From contig NZ_JAKWJR010000001.1 in NCBI RefSeq assembly GCF_022761125.1, positions 558,001-622,000 of the forward strand: a stretch of 64,000 bases of DNA. The letters run 5' to 3'. This stretch comes from Nocardioides sp. SR21. Its GTDB lineage: Bacteria; Actinomycetota; Actinomycetes; Propionibacteriales; Nocardioidaceae. Positions within the stretch are counted from its first letter, which is position 1. The number at the start of each line of letters is the position of its first letter. This document shows positions 26,261-35,397 of this stretch, in pieces. The position numbers and the translations under genes are program-made. The notes below the pieces were generated by a model. It searched no databases. It was not told the DNA's origin and saw only the letters and a program-made list of their open reading frames with translations.

Positions 26261-26930
26261 GCAGCGACCGGCCGGTCCGGTGGGGATCGTGATCGTGGAC
26301 GACCACGCGATGTTCCGCCGCGGCGTACGCGCCGAGCTCGAGGCTGCCGGCCAGGGCGTGGTGGACATCCGGGCCGAGGCCGCCGACGTCGACGAGGCGG
26401 TCGCCGCGGTGTCGACGCACCGGCCCGACGTCGTGCTGCTCGACGTGCACCTGCCCGGTGGCGGGGGCGTCGAGGTGATGCGGCGGGTCGGCGCGAGCGG
26501 TGCCTCTCCCGACACCCGCTACCTCGCGCTGTCGGTCAGTGACGCGGCCGAGGACGTCATCGGCACGATCCGCGGCGGTGCCCGCGGGTACGTCACCAAG
26601 ACCATCACCGGACCCGAGCTGGTGCAGGCGATCGGCCGGGTCGCCGAGGGCGACGCGGTGTTCTCCCCGCGCCTCGCGGGCTTCGTGCTCGACGCGTTCT
26701 CGGGCTCCATCGAGGTGGCCGCGGTCGACGAGGACCTCGACCGGCTCACCGAACGCGAGCGCGAGGTGATGCGGCTGATCGCCCGCGGCTACGCGTACAA
26801 GGAGGTCGCGAAGGAGCTGTTCATCTCCATCAAGACCGTCGAGACCCACATGTCGAGCGTGCTGCGCAAGCTCCAGCTCTCCTCGCGCCACGAGCTGACC
26901 CGCTGGGCATCGGACCGGCGACTCCTCTAG
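26253..26930 (+). CDS. LuxR/NarL-family response regulator
   Basis: This 225-residue regulator has a receiver domain with the acidic pocket VDDH (about 16-19) and phosphorylation site VVLLDVHLPG (Asp near 66), and a C-terminal HTH with LTEREREVMRLIARGYAYKEVAKEL in two motifs (LTERE and IKTVETH). The ATG is preceded by a strong ribosome binding site, aggaggag, and overlaps the kinase stop by 8 bases. It is the cognate regulator of the PspC kinase. Its targets probably include the divergent PspC operon; I could not identify a binding site. Confidence 0.93.
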   Translation: MVEQRPAGPVGIVIVDDHAMFRRGVRAELEAAGQGVVDIRAEAADVDEAVAAVSTHRPDVVLLDVHLPGGGGVEVMRRVGASGASPDTRYLALSVSDAAEDVIGTIRGGARGYVTKTITGPELVQAIGRVAEGDAVFSPRLAGFVLDAFSGSIEVAAVDEDLDRLTEREREVMRLIARGYAYKEVAKELFISIKTVETHMSSVLRKLQLSSRHELTRWASDRRLL

Positions 26931-26958
26931 GACCCGTCGCTCCCGGCGACCGGTCCGT

Positions 26959-26973
26959 CGAGACCTGGTCTCG
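26959..26973. terminator. short hairpin after response regulator gene
   Basis: Arms cgagacc and ggtctcg form a 7-bp stem with a 1-base loop, followed by tttc. The stem equals the inner core of the palindromic repeat family at 40423-41147, so it may be a remnant of that element that acts as a terminator. Confidence 0.4.
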
Positions 26974-27007
26974 TTTCATCGCCGTTACCCACGGGTACTC
27001 GGCGGTC

Positions 27008-28396
27008 ATGACTGCGACGACCGAACCGGCGCCGGACGTGGACGACTCCGGCCTCAAGCGGAGCATCACCGGGCGCCAGCTGTTCTTCTACACGCTCGGC
27101 GACGTCCTCGGCTCCGGGATCTACGTCCTGATCGGGCTCGTCGCCGCCGCCGTCGGCGGCGCGTTCTGGATCGCCTTCGCCGTCGGGGTCGCGATCGCCG
27201 CCATCACCGGCAGCGCGTACGCCGAGCTCGTCACGAAGTACCCCCAGGCGGCGGGCGCCGCGCTCTACGTCAACAAGGCGTTCGGGAGCAAGGCGCTGAG
27301 CTTCCTGGTCACCGTCTCGTTCCTGTCCGCGAGCTTCGCCGCGGCGGGCTCCCTGGCCAGCGGCTTCGCGTCGTACTTCGCCGAGATCTGGCCCGGCCCG
27401 TCGGAGCTCCTCGTGATGCTGGTGTTCATCGCTGTGCTGTCGGTGGTCAACTTCCTCGGGATCACCGAGTCGGTCGTGATCAACATGGTGATGGCGTTCG
27501 TCGAGATCGCGGGGCTGGCGATCATCATGCTGAGCGGGATCTGGTACATCGCCGAGGGCCACGCCCACTTCGGCACGTTGCTGGAGTTCGAGGCCGGAGG
27601 CAGCCCGGCGTTGGCGATCCTGGCAGGTGTCGCGCTGTCGTTCTTCGCGATGACCGGCTTCGAGAACACCGCGAACGTCGCGGAGGAGACCATCGACCCG
27701 CACCGGTCGTTCCCGCGCTCGCTGATCGGCGGCATGGTCGTCGCAGGGGTCATCTACGTGCTCGTGTCGGTGACCGCCGCGCTCACGGTCGACACCTCGA
27801 CCCTGGCCGACTCCGACGCGGCGCTGCTCGAGGTCATCAAGCAGGGGATCCTCCCGCTGTCGACAGACTTCATGACGAACCTCTTCGCGGTGATCGCGAT
27901 GGTGGCCATCGCGAACACGACCCTGGTCGCGGTCGTCACCCAGCCCCGCATCCTCTACGGCATGGCGAACGAGGACGTCGTACCGGGGGTCTTCAACAAG
28001 CTCCACGCAAGCCGCCGCAGCCCGTGGGTGGGCCTGGTCTTCAGTGCCGTGATCGTCGGGGCGCTGCTGGTCGTCGGCACCCTGATCACCCAGGCTGGAT
28101 CGGGCCTCGACCTGGTCGCCCGGCTCGCGACGGTGACCGTGCTGTTCCTGCTGTTCATCTATGCCCTGGTGATCGTGTCCGCGCTCAAGCTGCGCGGTCA
28201 GGACGAGGACGAGAAGACCTTCCGTGCCAACACCCCACTCCTGTTTGTCGGGCTCGTCGGCAACGCCGCGATCTTCTACTGGTCGGTGCGCGACGACCCG
28301 TCGTCCCTGCTCTGGTGCGCGGCGCTCATCGGCGTCGGCGTGGTTCTCTTCGTGATCGAGAGGGTCTTCGGCACCAAGGATCGGGTCACCTCCTAG
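27008..28396 (+). CDS. APC-family amino acid permease
   Basis: This 462-residue protein has about twelve membrane helices. The first helix carries the substrate-binding GSGIYVL motif (LGDVLGSGIYVLIG, about 33-46), and helix 6 carries SFFAMTGFENTANVAEE (about 212-228), both typical of the cationic amino acid/GABA branch of the APC superfamily. It should import an amino acid or polyamine in exchange for or with a proton. The substrate is not evident. It is a single gene; the next gene has its own -10 box that overlaps the stop codon. Confidence 0.88.
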   Translation: MTATTEPAPDVDDSGLKRSITGRQLFFYTLGDVLGSGIYVLIGLVAAAVGGAFWIAFAVGVAIAAITGSAYAELVTKYPQAAGAALYVNKAFGSKALSFLVTVSFLSASFAAAGSLASGFASYFAEIWPGPSELLVMLVFIAVLSVVNFLGITESVVINMVMAFVEIAGLAIIMLSGIWYIAEGHAHFGTLLEFEAGGSPALAILAGVALSFFAMTGFENTANVAEETIDPHRSFPRSLIGGMVVAGVIYVLVSVTAALTVDTSTLADSDAALLEVIKQGILPLSTDFMTNLFAVIAMVAIANTTLVAVVTQPRILYGMANEDVVPGVFNKLHASRRSPWVGLVFSAVIVGALLVVGTLITQAGSGLDLVARLATVTVLFLLFIYALVIVSALKLRGQDEDEKTFRANTPLLFVGLVGNAAIFYWSVRDDPSSLLWCAALIGVGVVLFVIERVFGTKDRVTS

Positions 28397-28399
28397 GCT
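28394..28399 (+). promoter_or_regulatory. -10 box TAGGCT, leaderless start of small membrane protein gene
   Basis: TAGGCT begins on the TAG stop of the permease gene and ends 6 bases before the ATG at 28406. Confidence 0.4.
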
Positions 28400-28405
28400 T
28401 CGGCC

Positions 28406-28750
28406 ATGGAATTCCTGCGCCACCTGCTCCTCGTCATCCACCTGCTGGGCTTCGCCGCACTCTTCGGCGGGCTGCTGGTCCAGGCGCGCACGCCCGAGAA
28501 GTCGGTCAACGCGCTGATGCGCGACGGCGCCGGGACCGCCTTCCTGGCGGGCCTGGCCCTGGTCGGCGTGATCGAGGCCGACGACGGCGACGTCAACCAC
28601 ACGAAGATCGCGGTCAAGGGCGTGATCGCCCTGGTGATCCTGGTGCTGGTGATGGCGAACCTGCGCAAGGAGCGGATCGCCAACGGTCTCTGGGCGCTGC
28701 TGCTCCTGCTCACCGTCGCGAACGTCTGCGTCGCGGTGTTCTGGCGCTGA
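28406..28750 (+). CDS. small integral membrane protein, 114 residues
   Basis: This protein has about four hydrophobic segments. The first (LLLVIHLLGFAALFGG) has a His within a helix and resembles the start of small DUF-type membrane proteins related to CopD/heme-binding four-helix proteins, but the match is too weak to name a family. A polar loop with EADDGDVNHTK lies between helices 2 and 3. The ATG is supported by a -10 box 6 bases upstream. It precedes the chemotaxis cluster but is separated from it by a dedicated promoter. Confidence 0.7.
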   Translation: MEFLRHLLLVIHLLGFAALFGGLLVQARTPEKSVNALMRDGAGTAFLAGLALVGVIEADDGDVNHTKIAVKGVIALVILVLVMANLRKERIANGLWALLLLLTVANVCVAVFWR

Positions 28751-28794
28751 CCCACCCCCTGCCTCACCCTTCTGGGGGAGTTTTCAGCAACGGG

Positions 28795-28822
28795 CTCAGG
28801 TCGGTCCACCGGTAGCCGATCA
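28795..28822 (+). promoter_or_regulatory. FliA/WhiG (sigma-28)-like promoter of cheA operon
   Basis: CTCAG (28795-28799), exactly 15 bases, then GCCGATCA (28815-28822) matches the sigma-28 form TAAA-N15-GCCGATAA with few changes. The start of transcription would be about 30 bases before the cheA GTG. Bases just outside the two boxes are shared with the receptor promoter at 61957-61984. Confidence 0.65.
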
Positions 28823-28859
28823 CACCTCTCGTACACCCATTGACGAGAGGGTCTTCCCG

Positions 28860-31184
28860 GTGGATGAGATCGACGAGATCGTCCAGGAGTTCCTCGTGGA
28901 GAGCCACGAGAACCTGGACCAGCTCGACCGCGACTTGGTCGCGCTCGAGCGTGAGCCCGACTCCCGAGAGCTGCTCGGCAGCATCTTCAGGACCATCCAC
29001 ACGATCAAGGGCACCAGCGGCTTCCTTGCGTTCAGCAACCTGGAGTCGGTGACGCACGTCGGGGAGAACCTGCTGGCGCGGCTGCGCGACGGCAAGATGT
29101 CCATGACGCCGACGACCACCGACCTGCTGCTCGCGATGGTGGACCGGGTCCGTGACCTGCTGACCACCATCGAGGCCAGCGGCGCCGAAGGCGACGTCGA
29201 CGTGTCCGACGTGGTCGAGAAGATCTCGGCGCTGCTCGACGGCAAGGAGGTGCCGGCCGCCGAGCCGACCCCCGTCGCCGAGCTGCTGCCCGAGGTCGCC
29301 GAGACCGCCGAGACCGCTCAGGTCGCCGAGGTCACCCCGGAGCCCGTCGTCGAGGCGGCGCCCGAGCCGATCGCCGAGCTCGTGCCCGCGTCGGTCGTCG
29401 AGGCCGCCGCCAAGTCGGTGGCCCCGCCGGTCGCCAAGCCCGCCGCCAAGGCCGCCCCCGCGGCCGAGGAGGAGCACGGTGCCCGTCGCAACGTGGCCGA
29501 CTCGTCGATCCGCGTGGACGTCGACCTGCTCGACACCCTGATGCGCCTCGTCGGTGAGCTGGTGCTCACCCGCAACCAGATCGTGCGCCAGGCCGGAGAG
29601 CAGGAGGGCCTGGAGCTGGTCCGGTCCGCCCAGCGCCTCAACCTGATCGCCACCGAGCTGCAGGAGGGGGTCATGAAGACCCGCATGCAGCCGATCGACC
29701 ACCTCTGGTCCAAGCTCCCGCGCGTCGTGCGCGACCTCGGTGCCGCCTGCGGCAAGCAGGTCAGCCTGTCCATGGTCGGCCGCGAGACCGAGCTCGACCG
29801 GTCCCTCCTCGAGTCCGTCAAGGACCCGCTGACCCACCTGGTCCGCAACGCCGTCGACCACGGCCTCGAGAGCCCCGAGGACCGCGTCGCGCTCGGCAAG
29901 CCCGCCGAGGGCGTGCTCACCCTGCGCGCCTACCACGAGGGCGGCCAGGTCGTCGTCGAGGTGTGTGACGACGGTGCCGGCATCGACTCGGACAAGATCG
30001 CCCAGAAGGCGCTCGACAAGGGCCTGCGCACCTCCGCGCAGCTCGCACAGATGGCTCCGGCCGACATCCTGCAGCTGATCTTCCTGCCCGGCTTCTCCAC
30101 GGCCGCGGCGGTCACCAACGTCTCCGGCCGCGGTGTCGGCATGGACGTCGTGAAGACCAACATCGAGAGCATCGGCGGCACCATCGAGGTGGAGTCCGTC
30201 GTCGGCCGCGGTACGACGTGCCGGCTGCGGATCCCGCTGACCCTCGCGATCGTCCCCGCCCTGACCGTCGAGTGCGCCGGCGACCGCTACGCGATCCCGC
30301 AGGTCAGCCTGCTGGAGCTCGTGGCGCTGGACGCCGACCGGGCCGCGACCGCGGTCGAGGACGTCAACGGTGCCTCGGTCTACCGCCTGCGCGGTGCGCT
30401 GCTCCCGCTGGTCCGGCTCACCGACGTGCTCGGTGTCGAGTCCGACCGCTCCGACGGCCACGTCCTGATCGCGGTGCTCCAGGCCGAGGGCAAGCGCTTC
30501 GGCCTGGTCATCGACCGGGTCCTCAGCACCGAGGAGATCGTGGTCAAGCCGCTCGGCTCGCGACTCAAGTCGCTCGGCACCTACTCGGGCGCCACCATCC
30601 TGGGTGACGGCCGCGTGGCGCTCATCCTGGACGTGCAGGCCCTGGCCCGCCGCGCCCTGACCGCCGAGGCACTGGAGCGGGGCACCACCCCCGACACCGT
30701 CGAGACCCACAAGGCCGCCAGCGAGCACCTCCGCATGCTGGTCGCCGGCATCGGCGGTGGCCGCAAGGTCGCGATCCCGCTGTCGTCGGTCACTCGCCTC
30801 GAGAACATCCCGACGTCCTCGGTCGAGGTCGTCGGCAGTCGCGAGGTCGTCCAGTACCGCGGTGCGATCCTGCCGCTGCTCCGCCTCGACCGGCACCTCG
30901 GCTCGATGAGCGAGCGCGAGGGTGACGACCTGGTGGTCGTCGTCTACTCGGCCGCGAACCGCAGCGTGGCGATCGTCGTCGACGAGATCGTCGACATCGT
31001 GGACGAGGAGTCCGAGGTCCGCAGCGACATCGACGACCACGGCCTGCTCGGCTCGACGCTGATCCGCGACCGGATCGTCGAGCTCCTCGACGTCCGCGCC
31101 GCGATCCTCGCGGCCGACCCGAAGTTCTACACGGCACCCGAGTTCGAGGTCACCCTCGACGCGGACTACCAGGAGGCGATGTGA
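28860..31184 (+). CDS. cheA: CheA chemotaxis histidine kinase with two C-terminal CheW-like domains
   Basis: This 774-residue kinase receives signals from chemoreceptors through CheW and phosphorylates CheY and CheB. The P1 domain has RTIHTIKGTSGF with phosphorylated His47. A long linker rich in Ala, Pro and Glu (about 120-215) replaces a recognisable P2 domain. The P4 ATPase has VRNAVDHGLESPEDR (about 327), CDDGAGID (about 369) and GRGVGMDVVK (about 423). A first CheW-like domain (about 460-595) is followed by a second one (about 615-745). The GTG start follows GAGAGG by 9 bases. It overlaps cheW by 4 bases. Confidence 0.95.
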   Translation: MDEIDEIVQEFLVESHENLDQLDRDLVALEREPDSRELLGSIFRTIHTIKGTSGFLAFSNLESVTHVGENLLARLRDGKMSMTPTTTDLLLAMVDRVRDLLTTIEASGAEGDVDVSDVVEKISALLDGKEVPAAEPTPVAELLPEVAETAETAQVAEVTPEPVVEAAPEPIAELVPASVVEAAAKSVAPPVAKPAAKAAPAAEEEHGARRNVADSSIRVDVDLLDTLMRLVGELVLTRNQIVRQAGEQEGLELVRSAQRLNLIATELQEGVMKTRMQPIDHLWSKLPRVVRDLGAACGKQVSLSMVGRETELDRSLLESVKDPLTHLVRNAVDHGLESPEDRVALGKPAEGVLTLRAYHEGGQVVVEVCDDGAGIDSDKIAQKALDKGLRTSAQLAQMAPADILQLIFLPGFSTAAAVTNVSGRGVGMDVVKTNIESIGGTIEVESVVGRGTTCRLRIPLTLAIVPALTVECAGDRYAIPQVSLLELVALDADRAATAVEDVNGASVYRLRGALLPLVRLTDVLGVESDRSDGHVLIAVLQAEGKRFGLVIDRVLSTEEIVVKPLGSRLKSLGTYSGATILGDGRVALILDVQALARRALTAEALERGTTPDTVETHKAASEHLRMLVAGIGGGRKVAIPLSSVTRLENIPTSSVEVVGSREVVQYRGAILPLLRLDRHLGSMSEREGDDLVVVVYSAANRSVAIVVDEIVDIVDEESEVRSDIDDHGLLGSTLIRDRIVELLDVRAAILAADPKFYTAPEFEVTLDADYQEAM

Positions 31185-31600
31185 GCACCCGGATGGTGAC
31201 CTTCACCCTCGACGGGCGCCTGTACGGCGTCGACGTCGATGCGGTCCAGGAGGTCCTGCGTGGCCAGACCCGGACGCGGATCCCGCTGGCGCCCGGCACC
31301 CTGGCCGGACTGATCAACCTCCGCGGCCAGGTGCTCAGCGCGATCGACCTGCGCGTCCAGCTCGAGCTGCCCTCCCGCGAGGAGGAGGCCGAGCCGATGC
31401 TCGTGGTCATCCGCGTCGCCGGCGAGCCGGTCGCGCTGCTCGTCGACACGATCGGTTCGGTCGTGGACGTCGACACCGACCAGTTCGAGCCGCCGCCGGA
31501 CACGCTGTCGGGCAACTCGCGTGAGCTGCTGCTCGGCGCGTACAAGCTCGACAACCAGCTGCTGCTCGCGCTCGACGTCGACCGCGCCGTCGCCGCCTGA
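31181..31600 (+). CDS. cheW: CheW chemotaxis coupling protein
   Basis: This 139-residue protein is a single CheW domain. It begins [18 protein letters not shown], has [25 protein letters not shown] in two adjoining motifs (about 36-60) and ends with LLLALDVDR. It links receptors to the CheA P5 region. The GTG start overlaps the cheA stop by 4 bases (GTGA), so the two are translationally coupled. The length is normal for a minimal CheW. The receptor gene follows 37 bases later. Confidence 0.94.
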   Translation: MSTRMVTFTLDGRLYGVDVDAVQEVLRGQTRTRIPLAPGTLAGLINLRGQVLSAIDLRVQLELPSREEEAEPMLVVIRVAGEPVALLVDTIGSVVDVDTDQFEPPPDTLSGNSRELLLGAYKLDNQLLLALDVDRAVAA

Positions 31601-31637
31601 CCTTCTCCGACCCCCCGATCGAAGGACCTTCCCTGCC

Positions 31638-33209
31638 ATGAAGTCACCCATCACCTGGACCGTGGGCCGCCGGCTCGCCGCGATCGCCGCGATCGGCGGC
31701 GCGACCGCCGTCATCGTCGGCGGCGTCGCGTACTCGGGCCTGAACAGCGTCGAGTCCAAGAACGCCGAGCTGGCCGACCTGCAGGAGGCGCGGGCGCTGA
31801 TGCACGCGCTCGACACCCGCTCCAGCGAGCTCAAGGTCGACGCCCTCAAGTCGCTCTCGTACGTCGACAACTCGGAGATCCCGGCCGACGTGATCGACGA
31901 CAACGGGAAGGTCCAGGCCCTGGTCGACCAGATCAAGGGCCTCGAGCTCGACGTCGAGGCCGACGAGATGACGCAGTTCGAGGGTGCCTGGGTCTCGTAC
32001 GGTCAGGCGATCGCCGACTTCGTCGACGGTGCCGTCGCGAACCAGAACGGCATGCGTACCCGCGCCGACGAGATCCAGACCGCGAACGACCAGATGGACG
32101 AGATGCTCTCGGCCACGTTCGACAAGATCGAGAAGGCCGCCGACGCCAAGACCGCCGAGGTCAAGGACGCCCAGAACCAGGCCGAGCTCTTCGTGCTCGT
32201 CACCATCGTGGTCGGCCTGACCGCGCTCGTCGCGCTGGCGTTCCTCATCGCGCGCTCCATCACCCGCCCGCTGCGTTCCAGCATCGACGTCCTCGCGTCC
32301 TTCGCGGACGGCGACCTCACGAAGCGCGCCGAGGAGCGGTCCGCCGCCGAGCTCGGTGAGCTGGAGCGCTCGCTCAACCGCTCGATCGACTCGGTCGGCG
32401 CGGTCATCACGTCGATGGTGTCGTCCGCGGACGCGGTCGCCGCGTCGTCGGAGGAGCTGTCGTCGTCCTCGCAGCAGATCGCTGCTGGTGCCGAGGAGAC
32501 CTCGGTCCAGGCCGGCGTCGTGTCCGGTGCCGCCGACGAGGTGTCGCGCAACGTGCAGACCGTCGCCGCCGGCGCCGAGCAGATGGGTGCCTCGATCCGC
32601 GAGATCGCCGGCTCCGCGAACGACGCCGCCCGCGTCGCCGCCCAGGCCGTCGGGATCGTCGAGACCACCAACGAGTCCGTCGCCAAGCTGGGCGCGAGCT
32701 CGCAGGAGATCGGCAACGTCGTCAAGGTGATCACCTCGATCGCCGAGCAGACCAACCTGCTCGCGCTGAACGCGACCATCGAGGCCGCGCGTGCCGGCGA
32801 GGCCGGCAAGGGCTTCGCGGTCGTGGCCAACGAGGTCAAGGAGCTCGCTCAGGAGACCGCCCGCGCCACCGAGGACATCGCCCGCCGGGTCGAGGCCATC
32901 CAGGCCGACACCACCGGCGCGGTCGACGCGATCGGCGAGATCTCCACGATCATCTCCTCGATCAACGACTACCAGCTCACGATCGCCTCGGCGGTCGAGG
33001 AGCAGACCGCGACCACCAACGAGATGGCGCGCAACGTCGCCGAGGCGTCCACGGGCTCGGGCGAGATCGCCACCAACATCTCCGGCGTGGCCGCCGCGGC
33101 CGAGACCACCACCCAGGCCGTGAACCAGACGCTCACGGCGATCGAGGAGCTCGCGCGCATGTCGAGCGACCTCCGACGCGAGGTCTCGCGCTTCCGCACC
33201 ACCGTCTGA
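31638..33209 (+). CDS. methyl-accepting chemotaxis protein
   Basis: This 523-residue receptor has an N-terminal helix (about 12-32), an extracytoplasmic four-helix-type sensor region (about 33-195), a second helix (about 198-220), a HAMP domain and a long coiled-coil signalling domain. The hairpin tip has [18 protein letters not shown], the CheA/CheW contact region. No C-terminal pentapeptide for CheR docking is present. The ATG is preceded by GAAGGA at 31621. It shares an almost identical signalling tip with the second receptor at 60278-61900 but a different sensor region. The ligand is unknown. It is the third gene of the cheA operon. Confidence 0.93.
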   Translation: MKSPITWTVGRRLAAIAAIGGATAVIVGGVAYSGLNSVESKNAELADLQEARALMHALDTRSSELKVDALKSLSYVDNSEIPADVIDDNGKVQALVDQIKGLELDVEADEMTQFEGAWVSYGQAIADFVDGAVANQNGMRTRADEIQTANDQMDEMLSATFDKIEKAADAKTAEVKDAQNQAELFVLVTIVVGLTALVALAFLIARSITRPLRSSIDVLASFADGDLTKRAEERSAAELGELERSLNRSIDSVGAVITSMVSSADAVAASSEELSSSSQQIAAGAEETSVQAGVVSGAADEVSRNVQTVAAGAEQMGASIREIAGSANDAARVAAQAVGIVETTNESVAKLGASSQEIGNVVKVITSIAEQTNLLALNATIEAARAGEAGKGFAVVANEVKELAQETARATEDIARRVEAIQADTTGAVDAIGEISTIISSINDYQLTIASAVEEQTATTNEMARNVAEASTGSGEIATNISGVAAAAETTTQAVNQTLTAIEELARMSSDLRREVSRFRTTV

Positions 33210-33261
33210 TCACCGAGGACCGCGTTCTGCGGTTCCCGACATGACGGCGTACGGCACGGGG

Positions 33262-33267
33262 TACCGT
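33262..33267 (+). promoter_or_regulatory. -10 box TACCGT, leaderless start of unknown gene in che cluster
   Basis: TACCGT ends 7 bases before the GTG at 33275. The 65-base spacer after the receptor gene also holds a weak stem (accgc/gcggt) near 33219-33233. Confidence 0.4.
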
Positions 33268-33274
33268 CGACCTC

Positions 33275-34156
33275 GTGCCGTACTCCGTCGTCGGGGCTCC
33301 CGCCCTCGCCTTCGACCTGGCCCGCCTTCCCGGTGGTGACCAGGTCTCCGGCGTTCTACGGGCCGCGCTGACCGCGACGGCCGACGACGTCGAGCGGCTG
33401 GCCGCCTGCCACCCCGGGCTACCGACCCGGTCGACCTGGCTGCGGGTCCGCGACATCGCCATCGAGACCACCGAGAACGTCGCCGACGTGCTGCCGCTCG
33501 CCGGGGAGGCGATCGACGAGGCCGCGGCCGGCGAGACCCGGCTCCTGCGTCGCCTCGAGACCGGGCTGCTCGGCGACGTCGACGCCCTCGACCGGATCAT
33601 CCGGCGCGAGCTGCTCGACTGGACCTGGCTGCGCAGCGGTGAGCTGGCGGTCCAGGACCCCGCTGCGGCGGAGGCCGCCGACGTCCTCGCCGACGCGGCG
33701 TTCGCCGGCTACCTGCGCGACCGGCTCCCCGAGGACGCCCGCCGCGCGATGGCGGTGCCGTTCCTGCGGGCCGGGGTGCCGACCCGCGACGCGACCGTTC
33801 CGACCGGGGTCCCCGACGTCGACGAGGTGCTGACCGTGCTGGCCGGGGCCGACGACGCGGTACGCCGCCGGTGGCGCGCGGTCGTCGACGACCTGCGCCT
33901 GCACACCGGCCAATGGGCGCCCGCCATGCACCAGGCGACCTGGGCCCTCTCGCTCACCGACCGGCTCCGGCTGGCGTGCGACGCCCAGCTGGCCGGGGTG
34001 ATCGCGTTCCGCCGCGCCGGCTTCAGCGCGCGCGACGCGGCGTACGGCGTCTGGAACGCGCTGTCCGGAGTCCTCCAGGCGAGCGCCGTCGGCGACGTGC
34101 TGCCCGCGGCCGAGGCCGACGTGCTGCTGCGGCCGTGGCGCGAGGTCTACGCCTGA
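33275..34156 (+). CDS. unrecognised protein inside the chemotaxis cluster
   Basis: This 293-residue protein has no signal peptide or membrane helix and appears to be almost wholly alpha-helical. It is rich in Ala, Asp, Arg, Leu and Trp. Visible stretches include RLPGGDQVSGVL near the start, RRELLDWTWLRSGEL (about 110-125), QWAPAMHQATWALSLTDRLRL (in two parts, about 215-235) and a closing LLRPWREVYA. I do not recognise a domain. Its GTG start has a leaderless -10 box and the gene lies between the cheAW-mcp and cheBR operons, on the same strand. Base composition is like its neighbours. A role in chemotaxis or motility is only inferred from position. Confidence 0.65.
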   Translation: MPYSVVGAPALAFDLARLPGGDQVSGVLRAALTATADDVERLAACHPGLPTRSTWLRVRDIAIETTENVADVLPLAGEAIDEAAAGETRLLRRLETGLLGDVDALDRIIRRELLDWTWLRSGELAVQDPAAAEAADVLADAAFAGYLRDRLPEDARRAMAVPFLRAGVPTRDATVPTGVPDVDEVLTVLAGADDAVRRRWRAVVDDLRLHTGQWAPAMHQATWALSLTDRLRLACDAQLAGVIAFRRAGFSARDAAYGVWNALSGVLQASAVGDVLPAAEADVLLRPWREVYA

Positions 34157-34212
34157 TCCCTGGTCCAGGTCGTCCGGGCCCGCACGTTCTCTGAGATCGA
34201 GGTCGACGCGAC

Positions 34213-34240
34213 CTAAGGTCCCTCCCGGCACGGCCGATGG
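34213..34240 (+). promoter_or_regulatory. FliA/WhiG (sigma-28)-like promoter of cheBR operon
   Basis: CTAAG (34213-34217), exactly 15 bases, then GCCGATGG (34233-34240). It is the closest of the three to the sigma-28 form TAAA-N15-GCCGATAA. It lies 44 bases before the cheB ATG, which has GAAGGTGAGG upstream as a ribosome binding site. Confidence 0.7.
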
Positions 34241-34284
34241 AATCCTCGCCTGCACTTCAGTGGGCCTGAAGGTGAGGACACCAC

Positions 34285-35397
34285 ATGACCCGGATCCGCG
34301 TGCTCGTCGTCGACGACTCCGTGGTGATTCGCAAGATCGTGTCCGATCTGCTCGCCGAGGATCCCGACATCGAGGTGATCGGCACGGCCGTCAACGGCCG
34401 AGCGGGCGTCCAGAAGGCCGCGCTGCTCAAGCCGGACCTCGTGACGATGGACATCGAGATGCCGGAGATGAACGGCATCGAGGCGGTCCGCGAGCTGCGG
34501 GCCCAGGGCCTGCGGATGCCCATCATCATGTTCAGCACGCTCACCGAGCGCGGCGCCGTCGCCACCCTCGACGCGCTGGCGGCCGGTGCCTCCGACTACG
34601 TGCCGAAGCCGGCCAACGTCGGCAGCGTCGGCAAGTCGATGGAGCAGGTCCGCGAGGCGCTGATCCCACGGATCAAGTCGCTGGTGCCGCTGCGCGGCGG
34701 CTCGCTGGCGGCCAAGGCCGCCCCGGCCGGCGCGCCCGTCGTCAAGACCCCGCCGCCGGTGCTCCGCGCACCCGCCGTACGACCCGCCGGCGGTCACAAG
34801 CTGCTGGTCGTCGGCAGCTCGACCGGCGGACCCGAGGCCCTCGCCACGCTGTTCGGCACGCTGCCGTCGCTGCCGGTGCCGGTCGCGGTCGTCCAGCACA
34901 TGCCGCCGCTCTTCACCAAGCAGTTCGCCGCCCGCCTCGACCGCCAGTTCGGCTTCCAGGTCGTCGAGGCCGAGGACGGGCAGACGATGGGACCGGGACA
35001 GGTCTTCATCGCCCCCGGTGACTACCACCTCGAGGTCGTCGCGGGTCCGCGCGGCCTCTACACCAAGCTGACCCAGGCACCACCCGAGAATTATTGCCGC
35101 CCCGCCGTCGACGTGCTGTTCCGCAGCGCGGTGGCCGCGGTCGGCTCGTCGTTGCTCGGCGTGGTCCTGACCGGAATGGGGTCCGACGGCGCTGTCGGAT
35201 CCCGAGCGATCGTCGACCGCGGTGGCAGCGTGCTCGCCCAGGACCAGGCCACCTCGGTGGTCTGGGGCATGCCTGGTGCGGTGGCCACCGCCGGTCTCGC
35301 CGAGCAGATCCTGCCGCTCGACGCGATCGGGCCCGAAATCATCCGTCGCCTTGCCCCACAGCAGGCTGCCCTTGCCGCCACGGGAGGACGGCCATGA
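34285..35397 (+). CDS. cheB: CheB chemotaxis methylesterase/glutamine deamidase
   Basis: This 370-residue protein removes methyl groups from receptors when phosphorylated by CheA. The receiver domain has VVDDS (8-12) and the phosphorylation site DLVTMDIEMP with Asp56. A Pro/Ala-rich linker (about 135-168) follows. The esterase domain has GSSTGG with catalytic Ser179, QHMPP with His205 and TGMGSDG with Asp301, so the triad is complete. The ATG start follows a good ribosome binding site and a sigma-28-like promoter. It overlaps cheR by 4 bases (ATGA). Confidence 0.96.
   Translation: MTRIRVLVVDDSVVIRKIVSDLLAEDPDIEVIGTAVNGRAGVQKAALLKPDLVTMDIEMPEMNGIEAVRELRAQGLRMPIIMFSTLTERGAVATLDALAAGASDYVPKPANVGSVGKSMEQVREALIPRIKSLVPLRGGSLAAKAAPAGAPVVKTPPPVLRAPAVRPAGGHKLLVVGSSTGGPEALATLFGTLPSLPVPVAVVQHMPPLFTKQFAARLDRQFGFQVVEAEDGQTMGPGQVFIAPGDYHLEVVAGPRGLYTKLTQAPPENYCRPAVDVLFRSAVAAVGSSLLGVVLTGMGSDGAVGSRAIVDRGGSVLAQDQATSVVWGMPGAVATAGLAEQILPLDAIGPEIIRRLAPQQAALAATGGRP

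Noticed and set aside
33210..33274. Terminator after the first receptor gene
   Set aside because: Only a 5-bp stem without a T tract is present, too weak to list as a feature.
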